A stretch of DNA of 64,000 nt, from the NCBI GenBank assembly GCA_052174475.1, contig JBQMRO010000055.1, forward strand, positions 86,462-150,461, in the 5' to 3' direction. Below are positions 1 to 7,956 of the stretch, piece after piece. The DNA is from Arsenophonus sp052174475. GTDB taxonomy: Bacteria > Pseudomonadota > Gammaproteobacteria > Enterobacterales > Enterobacteriaceae. Below the pieces are notes generated by a model that was not told the origin of the DNA, did not search any database, and worked only from the letters and a program-made list of their open reading frames with translations. Numbering within the stretch: the stretch's first letter is position 1; each line of letters starts with the position of its first letter. A program made the translations under genes and the position numbers.

Positions 1-1079
1 TAACAATGAACATATAGTATTCAAGTTCTATTCAAAATTAGGTAGAAAATAGAGATAGCTAGTGTTCTCTATAATATTTTTGCGTATGGGAACCTCGCTA
101 GGAAATGCAGACCTTATACCTATATGCTTCTCTTTTAAGCATTCCATAATACTATCACAGTCAATAGCACAGTCAGCTTTATCTACTTCGAACCATAACA
201 AATATGGTTAGCATGTAAATGCGGATCATCAAACAGATTCAACATTTTTAAAGGCTGATTGGCCTGAGCCTATCGATAATAGGCAATAAGATCAGTATGA
301 CATTTATTTATCTGTGCTAACTTTTTTAATTGAGCAACTGCAATTGCTGCAGAAATCTCATAGAAATTATATTTAAATTCAGGCTCAATAATATCAGACT
401 ATGGTTTATTGCCTTGTATTTATCAATCGAAACCATCTATACACCTAAACCATAAAATTTAAACATATCAGACATGTGGCTAAGCTAAGGCATCACTATA
501 GATAGCGACTAAACTTTCTCCGTCAGAGAAAGTGATATTTTAATCGCATGAAATGAAAATGTCGTGCCCTGTTGAGAGATCTATTCACTTTTATACTGAA
601 TACCTGCGGCATGATCCCCGCATCCTCAATCAATGCAATATTTTTTTACGTAATCTTACGTAACACGTTAAGATTGCATTACAGACAGTATCCGGTACCT
701 GGATACTGGAATAATCGATTTTATCTTAAAGGTAATAGCGTTCTTAACAAGAGATCAGCTTGACTATTAAAATGTTAATATCTACATCAATCATGATTAA
801 ATTCGCCTTTAATAGGTAACCCATATTAATGGTTAAAACTCATGGTTAATAAAAACTTCATTTCCAGGGTCAATTCCTAAGGAGCTAGAAGCGTTTTGGA
901 TACCTGATGCTTTTCCTAATAAAAGCAATTGGATGTTAACAATAAAACTTATGGCGAAAGTTTTCTTCAAGTTGATGATTTTTGATTAAGTGGTGATCTA
1001 TACAGAATATAATATATTTACAACCACCATAATTTATTCGATCAGCAATAGGTGATCGAGAAAAATAAAGAAAAATCAT
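1..1079 (-). pseudogene. arnB: arnB pseudogene (UDP-Ara4O aminotransferase), C-terminus cut by window edge
   Basis: Broken gene for a DegT/DnrJ/EryC1/StrS-type PLP aminotransferase. ArnB makes UDP-4-amino-4-deoxy-L-arabinose, used to decorate lipid A for polymyxin resistance. Leftward reading in mixed frames recovers family landmarks in the right order: an N-terminal FLYFSR stretch near 1060, GTTFSFHAIK near 570, FKFYGLGV near 460, EFKYNFYEISAAIAVAQLKKL-like residues near 370, SIMECLKEKHIG near 140, and LPNFE followed by NTICSLL at the window edge. Many stops and frameshifts lie between them. The likely old start is the ATG whose complement is 1077-1079. The usual length is about 380 residues, so only the last few codons are outside the window. 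WecE is a relative, but these blocks fit ArnB better. It cannot make a working protein. Confidence 0.75.
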
Positions 1080-1295
1080 TTATAAGATTAACCTATTAAA
1101 AATTATTTAATATTTTTAAAAGTCAGTTTTCTATAGTAACATAAAATAGCTTAACTACACATTAACATGATAATAACCGTTCATTTATCTAGATAGATAA
1201 AGAATAATTTATTAATTCTACTTGGCTATAGAAATTTCATATTAATTAAGCAATTTAAAAAAAAATAAAATTTCTAATCTTTTTTAATAAAAAAG

Positions 1296-2693
1296 AAGTT
1301 ATTAGCAAATCTAGTCTATGATGATCATGCTAAGGGAGGCTCAACAAGATTCTTCATGAATCTTGTTCTCTATCCTTACATTAGACGTTGTCTATTACCA
1401 TGTTTAGCAGATCAAATCTCCACTTAGCCGATTCTAGTTTTTCTAAGCAGATAGGAGCAGCTTAAATAGCATAAGAGTTGTTTTATCGAATTATATTACT
1501 CGCGCATCGACTTCGTATCTTCACCATTGCAAAAAGCCGATTCAATCAGATTCAGCTCTCTTATGATAACCAGTGCTCTAACTGGAAATCGTAGCATGCC
1601 AGCTGTTCTTCTCGATCTTTCCACAACTTCTTCATCGCTTCAGAATATTCACTGAAAACCATTGTCAACAAAAACATCAAGAGGGGTTTATTATCGGCAT
1701 CATAAATCTTTTCTAGCCAGTGGGAAACACTCACTTTTTTTTGCAGATCACCATTAACTTTTGGTTGGATACTTTTTAGGGAGTTGAAGTTAGCACATCA
1801 GCTATTTTGATTAGCTAATGTAAGGTTGGTTCCACATGTTCAGGAATATCTTTGACATTACATTCTAAAACTAAGAGTTCTAGTCTTCCGTAGGAAGACT
1901 AGAAGATTCGGTTAAGTTACGGCTCACCAGCCATTGAAAGTTATGCCCAGATTTCTTCTGACTTTCAATAACATTCTTCAAACACAATAAGCTAATTATG
2001 TACACGCGTAACTCCTATCGATAATAACTAGAAGATAAAGGTAATCAGCTTGCCTGACAGTACGGTTATGCCATTAGCCAAGAAATAAACGTAGCATGTA
2101 TCTACAAATCACATATACCATATTGCCAATGATCTTAAAAACATTTCTATTTCAGACTACTGATAATACCTCAGAGAGGTCATGTTTTTTCTTATCGAAA
2201 AAACCTAGAGCTTTGTAAAATCACCAGTGGAAATTCCTCTAAAGTATAGGAATTACAGCAACTCTTCACCGCTTTTGCACGCTTCAAATAAGGTGGCAGC
2301 AATTAGCTATTGAAGTATATTTCACTATTACCGCTGCAATCTTTAACTTTAAGCACTTTAATCTTAATATCGTTAATACCCGTCTACATTAAGTTCGCAA
2401 CAGCAAATAATCGTTACGAATTAAGCATACCCGCCCATCAATAAATAGGCGTTCATAATCTTTTTACAATCATGCCTTCGAGCACTGCTTCAACAATATA
2501 CCCATCACCTACTTATCACCATTACTGATAAGTTCATGCAAGGGATTAACCGGTAATATTTGATTTCGCGTTTACCTATAAGGTAAATTTTTTATGCCAT
2601 TTCATCTCTTTTTTATTGAAATCAACTATAAAAATCAATCAGCATGATATGCGATCATCTACAAAACATCATATACCAAAAACGAACATAACT
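1296..2693 (-). mobile_element. Dead IS256-family element, copy 1 (full length, degenerate)
   Basis: Near full-length (about 1.4 kb) relic of the dominant repeat of this window. The left end resembles GTTATTAGCAAATCTAG and the right end is the imperfect inverted counterpart (complement of GAGTTATGCTCATTTCTG-like sequence). In this orientation the transposase reads leftward, from its N-terminal end near 2600 to its C-terminal end near 1400. No open frame of useful length remains. Family assignment comes from the better preserved copies: a motif like SLLLPYLKR near the N-terminal third and NPIESTFA near the C-terminus, both typical of IS256-family (Mutator-type) transposases. Confidence 0.7.
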
Positions 2694-2746
2694 TTATAAT
2701 CAGATAATAAAAAGCCGCTAAAGCAGATATTTAGCATAATAATTCA

Positions 2747-3043
2747 TTATTCATTAAGCTTTACCTTTTCAACCCGACTTTTCAATTTTTGCCCTGGTCG
2801 AAAAGTTACTACTCGACGAGCACTGATGGGGATATCTTCTCCGGTTTTTGGATTTCGACCTGGTCGTTGACTTTTATAACGCAGATCAAAATTACCAAAC
2901 CTTGACAGCTTTACCTTCTCCCCATTTTCTAATGAACGACGAACTTCTTCAAAGAAAAGTTCAACCAGGTCTTTTGCATCACGTTTATTTATACCCAGTT
3001 TTTCGAACAAACTTTCTGACATTTCAGCTTTTGTAAGCGCCAT
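2747..3043 (-). CDS. ihfA: Integration host factor subunit alpha
   Basis: 98 residues, against 99 in E. coli. Alpha subunit of the sequence-specific DNA-bending heterodimer IHF, an HU-family nucleoid protein. The N-terminal helices (MALTKAEMSESLFEKLG) and the beta-arm signature RPGRNPKTGEDIPI with the intercalating proline are both present, and the protein looks fully intact. It is the last gene of the thrS-to-ihfA block. Its start lies 4 bases after the pheT stop and its GA-rich ribosome binding site overlaps the last pheT codons, so translation is probably coupled. The partner gene ihfB is not in this window. Retaining a DNA architectural protein in a genome this decayed is common for symbionts. 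Confidence 0.97.
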   Translation of the reverse strand: MALTKAEMSESLFEKLGINKRDAKDLVELFFEEVRRSLENGEKVKLSRFGNFDLRYKSQRPGRNPKTGEDIPISARRVVTFRPGQKLKSRVEKVKLNE

Positions 3044-3047
3044 AGGT

Positions 3048-5435
3048 TTACTCCCTCAAGGAGGCTTGAAATCGCCGTTTTAACGCAGCAACACATTTAT
3101 CAACAGTTGCAGAAATTTCTTCTTCTTTGAGAGTACGGTTTATATCCTGTAAGATTAAGCTAATAGCAAGGCTCTTATAACCTTTTGCTACATCTTTACC
3201 AGAGTACACGTCAAATAAATTTATGCCAACTATATGATTTATATTAATTTTCTTGCATTCAGCTAATATATCCGATGTTGCTACTTCTTCTGATACTACA
3301 ACAGAAATATCGCGTCGGTTGGCTGGGAAATGTGAAATCACATTTGCTTTAGGGATAACACGCTCTGCAACGGTATCCCACAGCAATTCAAAAACAAATG
3401 TCCGACCATTCAAATCTAGCTTATTTTCTAGTTCAGGATGAATAACGCCTACATACCCAATATAATGATTATTCAGATAAATCCCAGCGCTTTGTCCGGG
3501 ATGAAATGCTGGATCAGAGTGAGCTTTATAAAAAATATTATCTAATTTTCCGGTTAATGCCAGTATTGCTTCAACATCACCTTTGATATCAAAAAAATCA
3601 ACAGCACGTTTTTCTTGTGACCAATGCTCTTCATAGCGATTACCAGTAATCACACCTGCTAACATCAATTCTTGCCTAATATCATGTTCTGCTGTTACAT
3701 CCGGCACAAATCGTAAGCCAGTTTCAAACAGTCGAATGCGATTTTGTTGACGATTTTGATTATAAATTACTGTAGTTAGTAAGCCTGACAATAAAGAAAG
3801 CCGCATTACCGACATTTCAGCTGAAATAGGCTCAGGCAAAATCATCGCATCGGAATTTGGGTGCAGCAGTTGCTGAATTTTAGGATCAACAAAACTATAG
3901 GTGATTATCTCATTATAATCACGATCAATTAATAAAGTTTTCACTCGTTTTAAAGGCAGAACTGATTCAAAACATGGACTTATGATTAGATTTGCCTGTA
4001 AAGGCATGTCAGGTATATTATTATACCCATAAATACGGGCTATTTCTTCAATCAAATCTTCTTCAATTTTTATATCAAAACGCCAAGATGGAGCAACTAT
4101 CTGCCAATTATCTTGTTCACTAATCACTTGACAACCTAAGCGTTTAAGGATTTGAGTAACGTTAATGTCCGGAATACTATGACCAATCAAACAATCTAGT
4201 TTTTTCCGAGTCAGGGTTATTTTTACCACTTTTGGTAAACTTGCTTTATGGCTAACATCAATAATATTTCTAACATCACCACCACAAATTTCAACTATTA
4301 ATCTGGTCGTGCGTTCCATAGCTTTATACTGTAGTTGAGGATCAACACCTCGCTCAAAACGGTGTGAAGCCTCAGTATGAAGACCATAATTACGTGCTCG
4401 ACCAAAAATTGCTAATGGATTGAAAAAAGCACTTTCTAATAAGATATTAGTAGTATTTTCATTAATACTGGTATTTTTGCCCCCAAAAATACCGGCAATT
4501 CCTAAAACATTTTTTTTATCAGCAATGACTAAAGTATCTTGCTGTAAAATTACTTTTCTGTCATCAAGCAAAACTAATATCTCATTTTGTTTTGCCATTC
4601 GAACAATTATTGCTCCATTTAAGCGATCAAAATCATAGGCATGTAACGGCTGACCTAACTCTAACAACACAAAATTAGTAATATCAACTATAGGATTAAT
4701 AGGACGAATGTCCACTCGACGTAATTTTTCTATCATCCAGCTAGGAGTTTGCACTTTAATATTAATACCTTTTATTACTCGTCCTAAAAATCGAGGACAT
4801 GCCACTGGTGCTTCCACCAGAATAGGAAAAATAGTAGTACTACTACCTTTAACTGGTTCAATCTTTACCATATTTAATTCTAGATTATTGATAGCCGCAA
4901 TATCGCGAGCGATACCTAAAATACTTAAACAATCAACACGATTCGGAGTCAAACTTACTTTAAAAATACAGTCATCAAGTTGTAAGTAATTACGAATATC
5001 GATGCCAATAGGTGCGTCGTGTGGTAGCTCAATAATACCAATATGGCTATCAGAAATAGCAAGTTCAGAATAAGAACAAAGCATACCTTCAGAAAGTTCA
5101 TCGCGGAGTCTTATCGCTTTTATTTTAAAATTATCAGGTAAAACCGCGCCAACTATTGCTACAGCGACTTTTAATCCTTTACGGCAATTTAGTTCTCCAC
5201 ATACAATATTAAGTAGTTGTTCAGTGCCAATATTGACCTTTGTTATACATAATTTATCTGTTTTAGGATGTTTAACACATTCAACAATCTCACCAACTAC
5301 TACACCTTGGAATTGGCCGGCAACAGGTTTAACATCATCAATCTCCAAACCAGCCATTATCATTTGCTCTGATAAGGCTTCACTACTTATTGCTGGATTT
5401 ACCCATTCACGTAACCAAAATTCACTTATTTTCAT
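3048..5435 (-). CDS. pheT: Phenylalanine-tRNA ligase beta subunit
   Basis: 795 residues, the same length as the enterobacterial protein. Beta subunit of the (alpha-beta)2 phenylalanyl-tRNA synthetase, which binds tRNA-Phe and edits mischarged Tyr-tRNA-Phe. Visible order: N-terminal EMAP-like tRNA-binding fold at about residues 40-150 (VVGEIVECVKHPKTDKL), the B3/B4 editing module around 200-400 (RFLGR, GIFGG, ASHRFERGVD), the B5 domain, the catalytic-like core and a C-terminal ferredoxin-fold anticodon-binding domain (FPANRRDISVVV near residue 705). No internal stop. It lies 14 bases downstream of pheS in the same operon. The ATG start gives the conserved N-terminus MKISEFWLREWVNPAI. Confidence 0.98.
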   Translation of the reverse strand: MKISEFWLREWVNPAISSEALSEQMIMAGLEIDDVKPVAGQFQGVVVGEIVECVKHPKTDKLCITKVNIGTEQLLNIVCGELNCRKGLKVAVAIVGAVLPDNFKIKAIRLRDELSEGMLCSYSELAISDSHIGIIELPHDAPIGIDIRNYLQLDDCIFKVSLTPNRVDCLSILGIARDIAAINNLELNMVKIEPVKGSSTTIFPILVEAPVACPRFLGRVIKGINIKVQTPSWMIEKLRRVDIRPINPIVDITNFVLLELGQPLHAYDFDRLNGAIIVRMAKQNEILVLLDDRKVILQQDTLVIADKKNVLGIAGIFGGKNTSINENTTNILLESAFFNPLAIFGRARNYGLHTEASHRFERGVDPQLQYKAMERTTRLIVEICGGDVRNIIDVSHKASLPKVVKITLTRKKLDCLIGHSIPDINVTQILKRLGCQVISEQDNWQIVAPSWRFDIKIEEDLIEEIARIYGYNNIPDMPLQANLIISPCFESVLPLKRVKTLLIDRDYNEIITYSFVDPKIQQLLHPNSDAMILPEPISAEMSVMRLSLLSGLLTTVIYNQNRQQNRIRLFETGLRFVPDVTAEHDIRQELMLAGVITGNRYEEHWSQEKRAVDFFDIKGDVEAILALTGKLDNIFYKAHSDPAFHPGQSAGIYLNNHYIGYVGVIHPELENKLDLNGRTFVFELLWDTVAERVIPKANVISHFPANRRDISVVVSEEVATSDILAECKKININHIVGINLFDVYSGKDVAKGYKSLAISLILQDINRTLKEEEISATVDKCVAALKRRFQASLRE

Positions 5436-5449
5436 ATAAAAATTCTGTC

Positions 5450-6433
5450 TTATCTAAATTGCTTAAGAAAACGAAGATCATTTTCAAAAAAAGCGCGTAA
5501 ATCCGTTACGCCATAACGTAACATCGTTAAACGCTCTACTCCAATTCCAAAGGCAAAACCAGAATATACGTCAGGATCAATACCAACATTGCGTAATACA
5601 TTTAGATGTACCATTCCACAACCTAATACTTCTAACCATTTACCATTTTTATCCATTACTTCAACTTCAGCTGAAGGTTCAGTGAATGGAAAGTACGATG
5701 GCCGAAAACGAACACATTTTTTCTCTTCAAAAAAATGATTTAAAAAATCATGTAGTGTACTTTTTAAATTAGCAAAACTAATATTTTGATCAATAATTAA
5801 GCCTTCTATCTGATGGAACATTGGAGTATGGGTTTGATCATGATCATTTCGATACACGCGACCAGGTGAAACAATACGAATCGGTGGTCGTTTACTTTTC
5901 ATAGTACGAATTTGCATACCAGAAGTTTGAGTTCGCAATAGATGAGTAGTATCAAACCAAAAAGTATCATGTGAAGCACGTGCTGAATGGTGAGATGGAA
6001 TATTTAAAGCATCAAAATTATGATAATCATCCTCTATTTCAGGCCCGAAAACAACAGAAAAACCAAGATCATTAAAGAATTCTTCAATTCGATCAATAGT
6101 GCGAGTTACTGGATGAATACTACCAAATTCAATTTGGCGACCTGGCAATGAAATATCTATTTTTTCCATCGCTAATCGAACATTTAATAGCGAATTTTCT
6201 AACTGCTCTTTTCGGATATTTAATAAATTCTGAACTTCTTGTTTCGCTTTATTAATAACTTCTCCTACTGCCGGGCGTTCTTCTGCAGGTAGATCACGCA
6301 ACGTTAACATTTGTAGTGTTAAATGGCTTTTTTTACCTAAAAATTTAACACGCACTAAATCTAACTCAGAAACATCTTTAGCTTTTTCTATGGCTATTTT
6401 TGCCTTCGCAACCAACTCGACGAGTTGTAGCAT
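5450..6433 (-). CDS. pheS: Phenylalanine-tRNA ligase alpha subunit
   Basis: 327 residues, the family length. Catalytic subunit of phenylalanyl-tRNA synthetase, a class II enzyme that activates phenylalanine and charges tRNA-Phe. An N-terminal coiled coil (about residues 1-85) is followed by the class II core: HPVTRTIDRIEEFF near 110, SARASHDTFWF near 150, motif 2 around RVYRNDHDQTHTPMFHQIEG, and motif 3 around FGIGVERLTMLRYG near the C-terminus. All catalytic landmarks are in place. It is transcribed leftward with pheT, behind a Phe-rich leader and hairpin in the 280-base gap after rplT, so attenuation by Phe-tRNA supply is the probable control. Confidence 0.98.
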   Translation of the reverse strand: MLQLVELVAKAKIAIEKAKDVSELDLVRVKFLGKKSHLTLQMLTLRDLPAEERPAVGEVINKAKQEVQNLLNIRKEQLENSLLNVRLAMEKIDISLPGRQIEFGSIHPVTRTIDRIEEFFNDLGFSVVFGPEIEDDYHNFDALNIPSHHSARASHDTFWFDTTHLLRTQTSGMQIRTMKSKRPPIRIVSPGRVYRNDHDQTHTPMFHQIEGLIIDQNISFANLKSTLHDFLNHFFEEKKCVRFRPSYFPFTEPSAEVEVMDKNGKWLEVLGCGMVHLNVLRNVGIDPDVYSGFAFGIGVERLTMLRYGVTDLRAFFENDLRFLKQFR

Positions 6434-6501
6434 TGTTTCCTCTTCTTTACTAGGAGTTTACCCTATTCATTGCTGAATGTAAAATTTTTAGTAATTAGTA
6501 A

Positions 6502-6526
6502 TAAAGACCTCCATTTGGAGGTTTAT
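6502..6526 (-). terminator. pheST attenuator hairpin (leader terminator)
   Basis: On the minus strand an AAACCTCC / GGAGGT stem with a four-base AAAT loop (core 6507-6522) is followed by TCTTTATTA. It lies between the leader peptide gene and pheS, where the enterobacterial pheST attenuator also has a CCTCC/GGAGG hairpin. The trailing U-run is interrupted, so termination may be leaky. Confidence 0.6.
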
Positions 6527-6574
6527 CGCAGTTTTTTGTTTCTTTTCTTAAATATGCGAGAAAGCCCTCAAATT

Positions 6575-6634
6575 TTAGATACTAAAATAAAAAAGAAATA
6601 AAAAAAACAATTTTATCTTTAAACTACTTTTCAT
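6575..6634 (-). CDS. pheM: pheST leader peptide (Phe-rich, attenuation control)
   Basis: A 19-codon frame, too short for usual gene calling, reading MKSSLKIKLFFLFLFYFSI then TAA. Five of the last ten residues are phenylalanine. The ending FYFSI matches the ending of the E. coli PheM leader (FFFYFST) closely. It sits between rplT and pheS on the same strand, upstream of a CCTCC/GGAGG hairpin: the standard leader-peptide attenuator layout. Scarcity of charged tRNA-Phe would stall the ribosome over the Phe codons and allow transcription into pheST. The N-terminal half differs from E. coli and is slightly longer. Recognition rests on position, Phe content and the C-terminal match. No ribosome binding site of strong quality is visible. 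Confidence 0.7.
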   Translation of the reverse strand: MKSSLKIKLFFLFLFYFSI

Positions 6635-6712
6635 AAAGTAGTTATCATTGTAATACACACAATGACTTATCTATAATAAAAATATGAGCTATATCCCATT
6701 AATTTAACTGAC

Positions 6713-7069
6713 TTAAACTAATATGCTCTTTGCTTTCTCAACTAACGTTGCAAATGCAACTTCATCAAAAATAGCAATATCAGATAAGATTTTACGGTCA
6801 ATTTTAATTGAGCATTTTTTCAAACCATTAATAAAATGGCTATAAGATAAACCATTTTGACGAGCAGCAGCATTAATACGTGCGATCCACAATTGCCGGA
6901 ACTGACGCTTACGCTGACGACGATCACGATAAGCATATTGACCAGCTTTAATTACTGCTTGGAAAGCAACACGATAAACACGCGAACGAGAACCATCGTA
7001 GCCTTTTGCTTGTTTTAATATTTTTTTGTGACGTTCGCGGGCTATTACACCGCGTTTTACGCGAGCCAT
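6713..7069 (-). CDS. rplT: 50S ribosomal protein L20
   Basis: 118 residues from the ATG at 7069, exactly the family length. A longer frame exists upstream, but the conserved L20 start is MARVKRGVIARERHK, preceded by an AGGAGGT-type ribosome binding site at about 7076-7082. L20 binds 23S rRNA early in 50S assembly and in enterobacteria represses the rpmI-rplT messenger. The basic N-terminal extension (residues 1-60) and the globular C-terminal rRNA-binding half (LWIARINAAARQNGLSYS) are both intact. It lies 58 bases after rpmI and is followed by the pheM leader region. Confidence 0.98.
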   Translation of the reverse strand: MARVKRGVIARERHKKILKQAKGYDGSRSRVYRVAFQAVIKAGQYAYRDRRQRKRQFRQLWIARINAAARQNGLSYSHFINGLKKCSIKIDRKILSDIAIFDEVAFATLVEKAKSILV

Positions 7070-7127
7070 ATAATACCTCCTATCACTTCGAATTAAATTC
7101 GACAATCTTAAACTAAGAAATTAAAAC

Positions 7128-7325
7128 TTATGCGTTTGGTAAGCAAGCCACTACCAAACCCAGATCACCTTTAGAAACCATGGTTTTTTGTCGTAAATGA
7201 CGCTTACGCTTAGTTGATTTTTTAGTTAGAATATGACGAAGGTTAGCATGCTTACGTTTAAAACCACCACTAGCAGTTTTTTTAAAACGCTTTACTGCAC
7301 CCCGTACTGTTTTAATTTTTGGCAT
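7128..7325 (-). CDS. rpmI: 50S ribosomal protein L35
   Basis: 65 residues from the ATG at 7325 (MPKIKTVRGAVKRFKKTASG), the family length. An in-frame extension upstream has no family support. Small, very basic large-subunit protein. It lies between infC and rplT, the universal infC-rpmI-rplT order. The start lies 88 bases after the infC stop, where enterobacteria carry the L20-responsive translational operator. I did not fold that region. No lesions. Confidence 0.97.
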   Translation of the reverse strand: MPKIKTVRGAVKRFKKTASGGFKRKHANLRHILTKKSTKRKRHLRQKTMVSKGDLGLVVACLPNA

Positions 7326-7413
7326 TTTAAATATCCACTGCGCATTCTTAATCATAACTATCCAGACGAAGAGTGTTCTACTTAGATAAAACACTAATTA
7401 CTTAGTTGCCTAA

Positions 7414-7953
7414 CTATTTCTTTTTCGGTGCAAGAACCATAATCATCTGACGGCCTTCGATCTTACTTGGAAAAGATTCGACGACTGACATCTCATCCAA
7501 ATCGTTTTTGATACGATTAAGCATATCAATACCAATTTGTTGGTGTGCCATTTCACGACCACGAAATCGTAATGTGATTTTAGCTTTATCGCCATCATCC
7601 AGAAAGCGAATCAGGTTACGTAGCTTGACCTGATAATCAAATTCATCTGTACCAGGTCGGAATTTAATTTCCTTTACCTGGATAACTTTTTGCTTCTTTT
7701 TTTGTTCTTTTAGCGATTTACTCTTTTCATAGATGAACTTGCCATAATCCATAATACGGCAAACTGGCGGATCAGCATTTGGACTGATTTCTACTAAATC
7801 AACACCAGCTTCCTCAGCTTTTTCAAGACCTTCTTTTAGGCTAATAATACCAATCTGCTCGCCATCTAAACCAGTTAAACGAACTTCAGAAGCCCGAATC
7901 TCCGTATTAATACGATTCGGACGAGCTGTTTGAATTCTTTTTCCGCCTTTAAT
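7414..7953 (-). CDS. infC: Translation initiation factor IF-3 (AUU start)
   Basis: 179 residues from an ATT start codon at 7953 (E. coli 180). IF-3 splits 70S ribosomes and proofreads the start codon on 30S subunits. The first ATG in frame, at 7752, would give only 112 residues and lose the whole N-terminal domain. Reading upstream from the ATT gives IKGGKRIQTARPNRIN and then the N-domain motif RLTGLDGEQIGI, so the short form is wrong. The AUU start is the known basis of IF-3 autoregulation, since IF-3 rejects its own messenger. A GGAGGA ribosome binding site lies 7 bases before it. The thrS stop is 3 bases before the start. The C-terminal domain ends KIEGRQMIMVLAPKKK. Confidence 0.97.
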   Translation of the reverse strand: MKGGKRIQTARPNRINTEIRASEVRLTGLDGEQIGIISLKEGLEKAEEAGVDLVEISPNADPPVCRIMDYGKFIYEKSKSLKEQKKKQKVIQVKEIKFRPGTDEFDYQVKLRNLIRFLDDGDKAKITLRFRGREMAHQQIGIDMLNRIKNDLDEMSVVESFPSKIEGRQMIMVLAPKKK

Positions 7954-7956
7954 ATC

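Noticed and set aside
2848..3036. Open frame opposite ihfA
   Set aside because: Antisense shadow of a conserved gene; no family match and no ribosome binding site.
7414..7752. Short IF-3 starting at ATG 7752
   Set aside because: The N-terminal domain is conserved upstream in the same frame from an ATT start.
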